NCBI GenBank assembly: GCA_964399965.1
Contig: CAYNRX010000001.1
Coordinates: 186,001-250,000, forward strand
Origin: UBA1381 sp964399965
Lineage (GTDB): Bacteria; Bacillota; Clostridia; UBA1381
DNA length: 64,000 bases
Direction: 5' to 3'
The position numbers were made by a program, and so were the translations under genes. Under the pieces are notes generated by a model. That model had not been told where the DNA came from. It ran no database searches and worked only from the letters and a program-made list of their open reading frames with translations. Every line of letters starts with the position of its first letter. Position 1 is the first letter of the stretch. Below, one piece after another: positions 50,803 through 61,240 of the stretch.

Positions 50803-53800
50803 ATGAAAAAACATCTATCAATATTTCTGTCACTTCTTTTGGCGCTGTCTTCCGCGGCAGTATGCCGTACAGCGTCGGCAAGCGATGGATATGAGAATAA
50901 GATAGTGTCATTTGACGGAACACATGTAACAGTAAACATAGACGATGTCGATGCGCAGCTTTATACAGTCTCATATGACGAGAGTGGAGCGCTTGAGTCT
51001 GTAGAACTGTTTACATTCACAGGAAACGGTGAGCAAAAGCTTGATTTGATAGAGGAGGCGGATAAAGCTATGTTGTGGGATGAGCATATGAGACCATACG
51101 ATTCAAAAACAGCGGAACAGGTAACGGGATCACCATCACCGACTGTATCGCCGACAGCCGCACCGACTGATGCGCCGGAAAATGTACCAACGCCGCTGCC
51201 GGTATCGGACGAGATCTCACTTGACCGCGTAAACTATCCTCTGTATGTCGGGAACGGCAGTGTGACCGATTTCAGCAATTGGGACGGATACGGCAGCAGC
51301 TTTACGCTCACTGCAACTGTTTCCGCGCCGGACTATTCGAGCGGCGATATAGAATGGAACGTTGAGAACGAGGATATTGCGAATATCGTATCCATTGACG
51401 GCGCATCCGCCGTTATACGCGGCCGGCGAACGGGAGTTACGACCGTCACAGCGTCGCTCCCGAATGGGGAAAGCGCGGGCTGTGCTGTAACGGTCATCGA
51501 CAACGCCTCGCGGCTCACTGTCGAAACACTCAGCTTCAATACAGACAGGCTGACACTCATCCCCGGAGGCAGCGCGGAGCTTATCCCTATCACATATCCA
51601 AAGGACATATACGGCCTTGGTATGCTAAATGATAAGCTCCTTTGGACGTCATCAGATACTTCCGTGGCGACAGTCGAAAACGGCGTCATCACAGCACAAA
51701 AGAACGGTACCGCCGTTATAACTGCGGAATCTGCTGATGTGGGCAGAACAGCTGAATGTGTCGTGACTGTGGCGGATATTCCCGCCGAGCCGGTCACCGC
51801 GGCAAGCGGCGTAATAGACATGACCGTCGGAGACCATACTGCTCTTTCGGCAGAATGCGGCGGCGAGATCATTTGGTCGTCAGACAACAGTATGATCGCC
51901 GACATTGACGAAAACGGTACAGTCTATGCCGCTTCAAACACGAATGTTCAAAACGTATCAGAGGATGGCCTTACGGTAACGGAGATTCCCGGAACAGTGA
52001 AGGTGTACGCCACCTCTGTAAACGGCGGCGATGTCGCGGTCTATGAACTCAGGATAGCCGATTCGGATATAACAGATGAATACCTCATCCCCTCGGACGG
52101 AGTTTTCGGTGAGCAGGAATATGTGCCGTCAAAGCAGACAACGGCAATATCCATATCCGCAAAAGATATAGATATAGACGAGGTATATCAGATCGTTCCC
52201 GAAGCAGACGGCGACAGCAGATTGATATGGCTTTCATCTTCCATGAACACCGCAACAGTTGACCGCGAGGGAAACATTAAGGGATATAAGCCCGGAAAAG
52301 TCACAATATTTGCCGTTTCCGCCGATTCGCTCACGGATGAAGAAACGGAAGCTCTTGAAACACTTTCGGAGGAACGTGAGCTTGGCGAAAGCGCAATACT
52401 TGAGGCACTGCCCAATAATGCGGTATATGCACAGTTTACCGTAACTGTCAAGGACAGCTCGCCTTATCTCAGAAATACTCATGTCGTTCCCGAAGCTGTA
52501 ACTTATAATTCGGCAAACGTGCTGTGGAACAGAGACGCTCTCAATAATATACCTGAATTTGCAGAATATAAGGTGTATTTAAACGGAACGGAAACAGACG
52601 CGGTAACGACACTGGGATATACATTTGAAGATCTTGAGCCGGAAACGGAATACATCGCAAGGATAGCGGCAGTAGATACCGATGGCGCCGAAGTTGTATC
52701 AGAAACGGTGACTTTCACAACGAAGCCTGCCCCAACGGCGGTGATCAATGTTCTTGACTACGGGGCGAAAGGCGACGGCACCACACTCGACACCTTCGCT
52801 ATCCAGAGCGCAATAAACGACTGTCCTGATGGCGGTATGGTATATCTGCCGTCAGGCTGCGTATTCCGTTCAGGCGCGCTGTTTTTAAAGAGCGACATGA
52901 CCTTTATGGTGGACGGCGTGCTCTTAGGTAGTATCGATCCGAAGGACTATCCGCGACAGGTAACACTTTGGGAGGGTTGGCGCAAGACGGAGCAGACTGC
53001 AGATGAGTGGGATAATACCACGGAGATCCTTCCCGAAAACCATACTCCCCATGCAAGCCTCATAAACGCCGGAAAATATGATGAGGGTGTTTGGGGGATG
53101 ACAGGTCCATATAATGTGGAAAATCTCGTCATATGCGGCAGCGGTCAGATAAACGCGAACGGGTTCATGCTCGCCTTCAACGAAGGTCCCAATGCGACCT
53201 ATTCCACCGAGCCGTGGACGTCATACGACTATCCGGTAAAGGATCAGTCACAGCGCGGACGCGCGATAACTATACACAACGGCAGAAATATATACATCAA
53301 GGACGTTACGGTGGCGTATTCGCCGTCATGGACAGTGCATACCATATTCTGCGACCATATAACATTTGACAATATGGAGGTCGTAACGCAGGGCAACGGC
53401 AATGCCGGCAAAGGCACAGCTCTCAAGACCTGCGGTCATATCCCTAACGGCGATGGTATCGATCCCGAAAGCTGTACAAATGTAAATATATTCAACACAA
53501 GGTTCACCACGGGTGATGATGCTGTCGCAATAAAGGCTGGCAGGAATAAGGAAGGTAATATGAGGGATAAGCCTAATATGCACATGCGCGTGACAGACTG
53601 CGAATCGGTATGGTCGCTCGGTGGATTTGGCACTGGCAGCGAGAACGCGGGCGGTTCGCGCGATATTCTGTTCCAGAATCTGCGTGCCGACAACGTGAGG
53701 TTCTATGGTGTATGGATAAAAACACGGCCTGAGCGCGGAGGAATATCGCGTGATATACAGATAAAGGATATGAATGTGCGCGTTGCAAACGCAGCCGTAT

Positions 53801-55185
53801 CGCTTACACATGAGTACGGCGACAATGCAAATCCCGGCAACAAGGTGAATCCCGCCGATAAAAAGCCGGTGCTTAAATATGTAACGATAGAGAATGTGAC
53901 GAGCGAGGGCAATTCAAACGGTATCCCTTGCAACGGCATAGACGGCAGCCTTATCAGCAATGTCACGATAAAGAATTGTTCATTTAAGCAAAACGTGCCG
54001 AGCAAGCTGCAGTATTGCTCCGATTTTGAGATAATAGACGTTGAAAACACATCATGGTCGGTGAGCCGTTCACAGAATATCAATATCAGATTTACGCGGA
54101 TCGAAGAGGATACGGCGGTGATCAAGAGCGGCGACAGTTTTTGGATAGAGTCCATAACGGATGGCGTTATAACGGCAATAGAGAACGTGACCGCAAATAT
54201 GCTTCTCAACGAGATAACTTCTTCCGAGGGCGGAGAGCAGACGTATACATTTGATGAAAACGTCACCGACTATGACGCGCCGCTCATGTCGGGAACGGTC
54301 CTGACCGTGACATCACCCGATGGGCTGCACACACGCGAGTACGTGATAGAATTGAAACAGGGCGACATAACACAGCTCAAGATAACAGATGCCGGCGGAA
54401 ATACGCTTATGAACACCGCACTGTTCCCCGACAGCGCAATAGAGGAGCTTCGCACGTCAGCATCGGAGGTCGCTTTTGAGGTGACGAATAACGATCCTTC
54501 GGCTGTGATAACCGTGACAGTAAACGGCGAGCAGGTATATGATACGGCGGCAATAAGCGGAGGCGAGAATCCGGTAGAAATAACAGTGGAATCATTCGGA
54601 ACAGTAAAACGCTATACGTTCAACATAGACGCGAGCTGGCTCTATGCAGAGGATTTCACATCTGTAACCGACAGCTGGGGCTTTGAGGGCAGTGGCGGAG
54701 TAGCGGCATCAGACGGAACGCTGAGACTGCTCACGAGCAAAAAGACCGGAGACAATGTCACAAAGACTCTTGATGAGATAACAGCCGCAAAAAGCAGCGT
54801 TGAGGTCTGCTTTGACTGGCGTTCCAATGCGGCATCAAATAAGGGCAACGGCTCATGGTTCGCGCTCCACGACAGTGACGGCAATATGATATTTGCGATA
54901 TACGGCAACGGCAAATATGTCGGGATAGGAGCGTCAACAACGGACACCGGCGGCGGTTGGGAGACGATAGAGAGCTTTTCAAACGACACCTACCGAGTTG
55001 AGCTTACGCTCGATTTTACGGCGCAGACCATAAACGGCACGATAACGAATATCACCGATAACAAGATAGTAAAGACATACATCGATGAGCCGATGGCAAA
55101 CGGCGCGGCAAATCTCGGCGCATTCTATGCCGAGGACGGCTACAGCGATGCCGTTATCACGCTCGACAATGTTTATGTAAAGTAA
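50803..55185 (+). CDS. Secreted modular glycoside hydrolase family 28 enzyme
   Basis: 1460 residues. Signal peptide ~1-28 (LSIFLSLLLALSSAAVC), a Pro/Thr/Ser linker, Big_2-type Ig domains (~135-560), a fibronectin type III domain (~565-645), then the GH28 beta-helix (~646-1100; INVLDYGAKGDGTTLDTFAI). Catalytic motifs are NGDGIDPESC and TTGDDAVAIKAG and the substrate-binding VWIKTRPERGG. The usual GHG reads GGFGTGSENAGG, so the conserved His is absent, which points away from plain polygalacturonase towards other pectin hydrolases. A cadherin-like domain and the jelly-roll module (~1278-1460) end the protein. ATG 50803 has an AGAGAGGAG site. It is divergent from araC. Confidence 0.9.
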   Translation: MKKHLSIFLSLLLALSSAAVCRTASASDGYENKIVSFDGTHVTVNIDDVDAQLYTVSYDESGALESVELFTFTGNGEQKLDLIEEADKAMLWDEHMRPYDSKTAEQVTGSPSPTVSPTAAPTDAPENVPTPLPVSDEISLDRVNYPLYVGNGSVTDFSNWDGYGSSFTLTATVSAPDYSSGDIEWNVENEDIANIVSIDGASAVIRGRRTGVTTVTASLPNGESAGCAVTVIDNASRLTVETLSFNTDRLTLIPGGSAELIPITYPKDIYGLGMLNDKLLWTSSDTSVATVENGVITAQKNGTAVITAESADVGRTAECVVTVADIPAEPVTAASGVIDMTVGDHTALSAECGGEIIWSSDNSMIADIDENGTVYAASNTNVQNVSEDGLTVTEIPGTVKVYATSVNGGDVAVYELRIADSDITDEYLIPSDGVFGEQEYVPSKQTTAISISAKDIDIDEVYQIVPEADGDSRLIWLSSSMNTATVDREGNIKGYKPGKVTIFAVSADSLTDEETEALETLSEERELGESAILEALPNNAVYAQFTVTVKDSSPYLRNTHVVPEAVTYNSANVLWNRDALNNIPEFAEYKVYLNGTETDAVTTLGYTFEDLEPETEYIARIAAVDTDGAEVVSETVTFTTKPAPTAVINVLDYGAKGDGTTLDTFAIQSAINDCPDGGMVYLPSGCVFRSGALFLKSDMTFMVDGVLLGSIDPKDYPRQVTLWEGWRKTEQTADEWDNTTEILPENHTPHASLINAGKYDEGVWGMTGPYNVENLVICGSGQINANGFMLAFNEGPNATYSTEPWTSYDYPVKDQSQRGRAITIHNGRNIYIKDVTVAYSPSWTVHTIFCDHITFDNMEVVTQGNGNAGKGTALKTCGHIPNGDGIDPESCTNVNIFNTRFTTGDDAVAIKAGRNKEGNMRDKPNMHMRVTDCESVWSLGGFGTGSENAGGSRDILFQNLRADNVRFYGVWIKTRPERGGISRDIQIKDMNVRVANAAVSLTHEYGDNANPGNKVNPADKKPVLKYVTIENVTSEGNSNGIPCNGIDGSLISNVTIKNCSFKQNVPSKLQYCSDFEIIDVENTSWSVSRSQNINIRFTRIEEDTAVIKSGDSFWIESITDGVITAIENVTANMLLNEITSSEGGEQTYTFDENVTDYDAPLMSGTVLTVTSPDGLHTREYVIELKQGDITQLKITDAGGNTLMNTALFPDSAIEELRTSASEVAFEVTNNDPSAVITVTVNGEQVYDTAAISGGENPVEITVESFGTVKRYTFNIDASWLYAEDFTSVTDSWGFEGSGGVAASDGTLRLLTSKKTGDNVTKTLDEITAAKSSVEVCFDWRSNAASNKGNGSWFALHDSDGNMIFAIYGNGKYVGIGASTTDTGGGWETIESFSNDTYRVELTLDFTAQTINGTITNITDNKIVKTYIDEPMANGAANLGAFYAEDGYSDAVITLDNVYVK

Positions 55186-55348
55186 TTGACACATGGGATT
55201 TTTCGGCAAGCATCGTTAAGCAGTTTATTTTAGCTTTCAGAACAAATAAAAATCTCTCTCAAAATCACCCCCGGCTCTGAGTAATATCGGCGTCGGGGTG
55301 ATTTATAAGCAACAAAACGTGAGACTCGAAAATTATTTATAGTCACAA

Positions 55349-55377
55349 TTGACAATTAAACAATAATTAAGTATAAT
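55349..55377 (+). promoter_or_regulatory. Promoter of the apiosidase-like gene and the genes after it
   Basis: TTGACA (55349-55354), a 17-base spacer and TATAAT (55372-55377), followed by an ACGAGGAGG site. Between the GH28 stop and here is only a weak hairpin (55262-55271 with 55295-55304). Confidence 0.8.
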
Positions 55378-55410
55378 TAAATATATATTAAACACGAGGA
55401 GGTCCAGTAT

Positions 55411-56859
55411 ATGAAAAAGTGGGATATATTTGAATTAAAACTCAAAGGCAAAACTGACGGTGATCCGTTTACGGAGCATGAGATATTCGGAGAATTTTCA
55501 AATGAAAACGAGGCAAAAACAGTATCGGGATTTTATGACGGCGATGGGATATATAAAATAAGATTCATGCCGTCATTCGAGGGAAAGTACAGCTATAAGA
55601 TATACGGCAGCTTTTCCGATGAGATTTTTGAGGGAGAGTTTACGGTCAGCGGCACATCCGGTCACGGCCCCGTGCGCGCATCGGGCAGAGCACTTGAATA
55701 TGCTGACGGAACACCGTACTACTCTGTCGGAACGACCTGCTACGCATGGGTGTGCCAGCCGCGCGGGCTGAGGCAACAGACGATAGAAACGCTCGGAAAC
55801 AGCAGCTTCAACAAGCTTCGTTTCTGCATATTCCCGAAGCATTATGATTATAATTACCGTGACCCGGTGTTATTCCCCTACGAGGGAACGCCTGTTGATA
55901 ATTCCGGCATAAACAAATTCAGCTTTTCGGAATATAAACCGGACAATAACGGGAACAGTTGGGACTTTTCGAGATTCAATACCGAATATTTCAAAGTGAT
56001 CGATAAGTGCGTAGAGGACCTGATGAAACTTGGTATCGAGGCGGATATCATTCTATTTCATCCGTATGACCGCTGGGGCTTTTCAAAGATGCCCGGATGG
56101 GCGAATGATCTGTATCTGAAATACGTTACTGCGCGATACAGCTCATATCCGAACGTTTGGTGGAGCCTTGCAAATGAATACGATCTGTGCCAATACAAAA
56201 CTGTCAACGATTGGGAACATTACGCTCAAATCGTTACGGAACACGATCCTTACGGGCATATGCTCAGTATACATAACTGCGTCAAACTTTATGATTTCTC
56301 AAGGGAATGGGTAACGCATTGTTCGATACAGCGGCAGACGGGCGATAAAGAGCTTGACTTCATCCCGTCATGGCTCGAAAAATACAACAAGCCTGTTGTA
56401 ATAGATGAAATGTGCTATGAAGGCAACATTGAGCAGGAATGGGGCAATATCTCCGGTGAGGAAATGCTCCGGCGTATGTGGAAGGTGTATATTCTGGGCG
56501 GTCATCCCGGACACAGCGAATGCTATTTCGGCAAGGATATATGGTGGTCGCATGGCGGCAGGCTTTACGGAGAAAGCCATAAGCGTTTCGGCTTCTTGCA
56601 CAAGATCATGACGGAATGCGGAAATTTGCACTCCATTGGCTATTTGACCTCCGAAAACGATGATGGCAGCATAAAGCTAAGATATTTCGGCGAGCATAAA
56701 CCGGCATTTATCACAATGAAACTCGGCGATGAACATTTTCGTATAGAAGTGATAGATACATGGAATATGACTATTGAGGACAGAGGTATATTCAGCGGGA
56801 ACATAAAAATAGACATGCCGCAACGATGCTACATGGCTATAAGAATGACAAAGGAGTAG
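55411..56859 (+). CDS. DUF5060/DUF4038-type (apiosidase-like) glycoside hydrolase
   Basis: 482 residues, cytoplasmic. The N-terminal Ig-like DUF5060 domain (WDIFELKLKG, DPFTEHEIFGEF, FMPSFEGKYSYKIYG) is followed by an (alpha/beta)8 barrel (YADGTPYYSVGTTCYAWV; acid/base candidate in WWSLANEYDLC; nucleophile candidate in KPVVIDEMCYEG) and a small beta domain. The architecture is that of the apiosidase-like clan near GH140 and DUF5605 proteins. Apiose occurs in rhamnogalacturonan II and apiogalacturonan, but the substrate here is unproven. It leads a run of genes with GH78 and GH27. Confidence 0.8.
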   Translation: MKKWDIFELKLKGKTDGDPFTEHEIFGEFSNENEAKTVSGFYDGDGIYKIRFMPSFEGKYSYKIYGSFSDEIFEGEFTVSGTSGHGPVRASGRALEYADGTPYYSVGTTCYAWVCQPRGLRQQTIETLGNSSFNKLRFCIFPKHYDYNYRDPVLFPYEGTPVDNSGINKFSFSEYKPDNNGNSWDFSRFNTEYFKVIDKCVEDLMKLGIEADIILFHPYDRWGFSKMPGWANDLYLKYVTARYSSYPNVWWSLANEYDLCQYKTVNDWEHYAQIVTEHDPYGHMLSIHNCVKLYDFSREWVTHCSIQRQTGDKELDFIPSWLEKYNKPVVIDEMCYEGNIEQEWGNISGEEMLRRMWKVYILGGHPGHSECYFGKDIWWSHGGRLYGESHKRFGFLHKIMTECGNLHSIGYLTSENDDGSIKLRYFGEHKPAFITMKLGDEHFRIEVIDTWNMTIEDRGIFSGNIKIDMPQRCYMAIRMTKE

Positions 56860-56933
56860 GAGCGTGGATATTATAAAATCATTTAATGAATGCAGACAGG
56901 ACGATAAATAAAATATCAAGGAGAATAAGTATC

Positions 56934-59096
56934 ATGATTACAGATGCAAAGTGGATAAGTGCCGATGCAGACATCGGAGAAGTCTGCCCGATCTTTTCGA
57001 AGAATATAAATATTGAAAAGACGGTACAAATGGCTGTACTCAATGTAAGCGCCGTGGGAGTTTACGAGGCAAGAATAAACGATAAGCGTGTGGGTAAATT
57101 TGTACTTTCTCCCGGACTTACAAGCTACAAAACACGGCTTCAGTACCAGACGTATGACGTTACCGATATGCTTAAAAATAACAACGAATTGAGCATATAC
57201 CTTGGCAAGGGCTGGTACAGAGGAAGAATCAGCGCCAATGACAAGCAGATAAATCTGACTGACGGTGCGGTTATTGCAGAACTTGTCATAACATATAACG
57301 ACGGAAGTGAGCAGAGAATTATCACAGATAATTCGTGGCGTGTAAGCACAAGCCGCATATTGTTTTCCGACATTTATGACGGCGAAATCTATGACGCATC
57401 GGCTTAGATAAATGATATCGGAAGCGCGGTCGAAAACGACAGCATTTCAAAATCAACCCTTATCCCTCAGGAGGGTGAAATTGTATCCGAGCATGAGAGA
57501 ATAAAGCCTGTCAAGATGTTTACAACGCCCAAAGGCGAACGCGTAATAGATTTCGGGCAGAATATTGCCGGATATGTTTCCCTTGGAATTACCGCAAACA
57601 AAGGCGACAAAATAGTAATTTCCCATGCGGAGGTGCTTGACAGTGACGGCAATTTTTATAACGCAAACTACAGAAGCGCAAAAGCAAAGCTTGAATATAT
57701 CTGCCGAGACGGGTATCAAGTATACAAGCCGTTCTTCACCTTTTACGGCTTTAGATACATAAGGCTCGACGAATATCCCGGCAAAGCTGATCCTAACGAT
57801 TTTACAGCGATCGCGGTATACTCCGATATGGAGCGCACAGGTCATATCGAAACGGGGAACACAAAATTAAATAAACTTTACGAAAATACGATTTGGTCGC
57901 AGAGAGGTAATTTTATAGATATACCCACAGACTGCCCGCAGAGAGACGAACGCATGGGGTGGCTCGGCGATGCGCAGGTATTTGCAAAAACAGCCTGCTA
58001 CAATTATAACGCAAAAAAATTCTTTGAAAAATGGCTTGGCGATATTCGTGCCGAACAGCGCCCCGACGGCTCCGTTCCCGACACGGTGCCGAATTTCTGG
58101 CTGCTTTCAAGATCGAGTACGGCATGGGGAGATGCTGTGACCGTTATTCCGTGGCAGCTGTATATGATGTACGGGGACAAGAAAGACCTTGAACTGAATT
58201 TTGACGCAATGAAGCATTGGGTCGATTATATGACTGCGGACAGTCTTAACAAATATCTATGGACATGCGCCGATGATTCGGATAAAATGTGGCACAAGCA
58301 TTACGGCGACTGGCTTGCACTTGATGCGCCGTACGGCAGCTACAGAGGGGTCAGCCGTGATAATTTCATCGCAAGCGCATTTTACGCATACTCAACCGAA
58401 CTTCTGATAAGATCAGGCAAGACTATCGGAAAGGATATGACGGAATACGAGGAGCTGTATAAAAACATTGTAGATACTTTTAAAAAGACATTTACAACGT
58501 ATACAACTCAAACGGAGTGCGTTCTTGCGCTGTATTTCGACCTCACGGATGATAAAGAGAAAACAGCGGAGCAGCTCAATGATATGATAATATCAAACGG
58601 GAGAAAGCTCAAGACGGGATTTGTCGGAACTCCGTATTTGCTGTATGCACTGAGCGATAACGGCTATGCAAAAACTGCGTATGATCTGCTTTTGCAGGAG
58701 GAATATCCGTCATGGCTTTACGAGGTAAACCACGGAGCGACAACGATATGGGAACATTGGGACGGCATACGCGATGACGGCACATTTTGGAGCACAGATA
58801 TGAATTCGTATAATCATTATGCATACGGCTCAGTGTTCGATTGGGTGTATTCCGTTGCGGGCGGCATACGTCCGGGCAGTGCCGGATTTGAAAGTGCAAT
58901 AATCGCGCCTGTTCCCGATAAAAGGCTCGGATGGCTTGCGGTATCGTATGAAACGGCATATGGCAAGATCATCTCAAAATGGACTTATGAAGGGGAAAGC
59001 GTCAGATACGAGATCACAACGCCTGTTCCTTCAATTGTAATAATCGGCGGAAAGAAATACGAAGTCGACAAGGGGAGTTATGTTTTTTATGAATAA
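56934..59096 (+). pseudogene. Alpha-L-rhamnosidase (GH78) interrupted by one in-frame amber codon
   Basis: Reading from ATG 56934 (AAGGAG site) gives 720 codons in a single frame, broken only by TAG at codon 158 (57405-57407). Before it lie the rhamnosidase N-terminal beta domains (LSPGLTSYKTRLQYQ, GKGWYRGRI); after it GERVIDFGQNIAGYVS, the catalytic DCPQRDERMGWLGDAQ and general-base HGATTIWEHWDG, all intact. The enzyme would release terminal L-rhamnose inside the cell and feed RhaB. TAG ends other genes in this window (noc and the apiosidase-like gene), so it is a normal stop here. Two pieces could still be made by reinitiation at 57516, or the change may be recent or a sequencing error. Confidence 0.88.
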
Positions 59097-60570
59097 TGAG
59101 CTGCACAGAAAAACGCCTATAATGGGTTGGGCGTCATGGAACTGTTTCAGGACAAATATAAGCGAGGAAATTATAAAACAGCAGGCGGATGCACTTATGA
59201 GCACGGGACTTGCGGAGTATGGCTATACATACATCAATATGGATGACGGCTTTTTTGGAGGACGCAAAGAAAACGGGATATTGCAATTTCATAAGAAGCG
59301 TTTTCCGAACGGCATAAAGCCGGTCGCCGACTACGTTCATCGCTTAGGACTAAAAGCCGGAATATATGCTGATGGCGGTGATACGACCTGCGGTTTTTAC
59401 TATGACAATGAGGGAGAAAACGGATATAACGTTGGATTGTACGGACATGAGGAACAGGATCTAAAAATGTACCTTGATGACTGCGGCTTTGATTTTATCA
59501 AGGTCGACTGGTGCGGCGGTCTGCGTCTTGGTCTTAATGAAAAAGAGCAATATACAAAGATCGGCAGGATCATCGATAAAATACGGGAAAGAACGGGACG
59601 CTGTATCGTATATAATATCTGCCGCTGGCAGTTCCCCGGTGCGTGGGCAGCGCAGGTTGCCGACTCATGGAGAACGGGCGCGGATATTGCGCCGGAATTT
59701 AAATCGGTGCTGCATCAGCTTGATGTTATAAAGCCGTTGGCGCGTTACTGTTCGCCGGGACATGTCAACGACCTTGACATGATGCAGCTGGGAAACGGTA
59801 TAAGCCATGAGGACGAAAAAACTCACTTCGCCATGTGGTGCATGATGTCAACTCCGCTTATAATCGGCTGTGACCTTACAAAAATAAACGAAAGTACGCT
59901 GGAAATACTGAAAAACAGAGAGCTCATTGCCGTAAATCAGGACAGCGCGTGCCTTCAGGCATTTGTTATAAAAACAGTGAAATCACCAAGTGGAGATATC
60001 TTAGGCGAAATATGGATAAAGGATCTGGGAAGGAAAAATTCAAACGAAAAGGCGATAGCTTTCCTTAACCGCAGTACGGACCGGCTCGAAATGAGCCTTG
60101 AGCTTTCCGATGCCGGGCTGACAGGCGAAATTACCGCTGTAAGGGATCTGTGTGAACACTGTGACAAACCATGCAGCCGGATGATCACTGTAACGCTGAG
60201 GCCTCATGAAACGGCTGCCTACAGGGTGAAGAGCGAAAGCTCGGAGGAGATCATAAATACTGCTGATACGGGAGAATACAAGGAAAAGCCGCTTAATAAG
60301 ATCGCAATGGATACCGCGAAGAAGCTTACGGCAGAGGGAGCGTATCTTGCAGATGTACGGTCTCCGTCCGAATACAAGAAAAGACATCTTGACGGGGCAA
60401 TAAATGTGCCTTATACCGAGATACACGCTGTAGCGGGAGATTTTTTAAAGGATAAAACAAGACCGGTTATAGTGTATTGCTCTACAGGCAAGAGAAGCCT
60501 TCAGGCGAAAACAAGCCTTGATTATCTTGGTTATGAAAAAGTATACTATTTAGGCGGAATAAAGCTATAA
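59089..60570 (+). CDS. GH27 alpha-galactosidase-like enzyme fused to a rhodanese domain
   Basis: 493 residues, cytoplasmic. The GH27 barrel (~1-290) starts TPIMGWASWNCFRTNIS and has INMDDGFFGG, the nucleophile Asp in FIKVDWCGG (~140), acid/base Asp in SWRTGADI (~199), then VNDLDMMQLGN. A beta-sandwich follows (~295-390). The last ~95 residues are a rhodanese domain: ADVRSPSEYKKRHLDGAINV and active-site loop VYCSTGKRSLQAK with its Cys. A sulfurtransferase-type domain on a glycosidase is unusual. The gene overlaps the GH78 stop. ATG 59080 is an alternative start, but the GGGGAG site is only two bases before it, so neither start is ideal. It ends in a hairpin at 60573-60600. Confidence 0.9.
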   Translation: MNNELHRKTPIMGWASWNCFRTNISEEIIKQQADALMSTGLAEYGYTYINMDDGFFGGRKENGILQFHKKRFPNGIKPVADYVHRLGLKAGIYADGGDTTCGFYYDNEGENGYNVGLYGHEEQDLKMYLDDCGFDFIKVDWCGGLRLGLNEKEQYTKIGRIIDKIRERTGRCIVYNICRWQFPGAWAAQVADSWRTGADIAPEFKSVLHQLDVIKPLARYCSPGHVNDLDMMQLGNGISHEDEKTHFAMWCMMSTPLIIGCDLTKINESTLEILKNRELIAVNQDSACLQAFVIKTVKSPSGDILGEIWIKDLGRKNSNEKAIAFLNRSTDRLEMSLELSDAGLTGEITAVRDLCEHCDKPCSRMITVTLRPHETAAYRVKSESSEEIINTADTGEYKEKPLNKIAMDTAKKLTAEGAYLADVRSPSEYKKRHLDGAINVPYTEIHAVAGDFLKDKTRPVIVYCSTGKRSLQAKTSLDYLGYEKVYYLGGIKL

Positions 60571-60572
60571 AG

Positions 60573-60600
60573 CAAAAGGGGCTGTTGATGCAGCTCTTTT
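60573..60600 (+). terminator. Probable terminator after the GH27-rhodanese gene
   Basis: Stem AAAAGGGGCTG with CAGCTCTTTT around TTGATG, one bulge or G-U pair. Confidence 0.55.
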
Positions 60601-60657
60601 CGCCATTGGTAAAAAATAACAATGACAAATTGTTTGATTTGAAGGTAATACTTTTCT

Positions 60658-60729
60658 AACTTGATTCTAGTTTTCTGAATGTTATTATGCTTGCTATGAT
60701 TTTTGATGCTATTTTTATGTGAATACGCT
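60658..60729. repeat. Right copy of the diverged ~70-bp direct repeat
   Basis: Matches 49771-49839. It sits directly after the GH27 gene and before a chloramphenicol-acetyltransferase remnant. With the left copy it brackets araC to GH27 (10.8 kb). Confidence 0.6.
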
Positions 60730-60781
60730 CTAAACTGCCTGATCAAGCACCAGCGGTTCCTATATCTGTTATATGTGACAA

Positions 60782-61219
60782 AGTCTTACTTCTCAGATAT
60801 TATCGCTTCCGGTATAGTAAACAGAAATGAGATCATAGCCCTTGCCGGTGCTGTGACCGGTATGCTGGTACAAGCTGCCAAAACAGAGCTGTTCAAGGTC
60901 GTAAATGTTCCTATGAAGGATACAATGGGGGAGTATGTTACTTTGGCTGCAAAGACGGCAAATGAACAGAATGAGTATTTCACAGGACCGCTCGGAAATG
61001 ATGTATTTCAGTTTTCGCCTATGCCGTGGGTATCATATATCGCATACCAATTCCGGCAAAAAGGATAATGCGACGCCGCTTTTCGATTGGGGAAAATATT
61101 TTGAACATGACGGAAAGACACTTCTTCCGTTTTCCGTACAGGCACATCATTCATTTGTGGACGGATTGCATATAGGAAAGCTTGCAGATAAGGTGCAGAG
61201 ATTTTTAAATGAGTATTGA
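60782..61219 (+). pseudogene. Frameshifted remnant of a chloramphenicol acetyltransferase-like gene
   Basis: The last part, in the frame ending at 61219, reads HISHTNSGKKDNATPLFDWG, then KYFEHDGKTLLPFSVQ and AHHSFVDGLHIGKLADKVQ. This is the C-terminal half of CAT-family acetyltransferases with the catalytic HHxxxDG. Upstream, in another frame, lies EQNEYFTGPLGNDVFQFSPM, which fits the same family and breaks at about 61040. The first ~60 residues (IIALAGAVTGMLVQAAKTEL) do not match the family and may come from another gene. There is no good start codon. It is a decayed gene. Confidence 0.7.
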
Positions 61220-61240
61220 ACAAATTGGAGGATATATAAA

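Noticed and set aside
57405..57407. TAG read as pyrrolysine or as a reassigned sense codon
   Set aside because: TAG ends other genes in the window, and GH78 enzymes have no known need for a special residue here.
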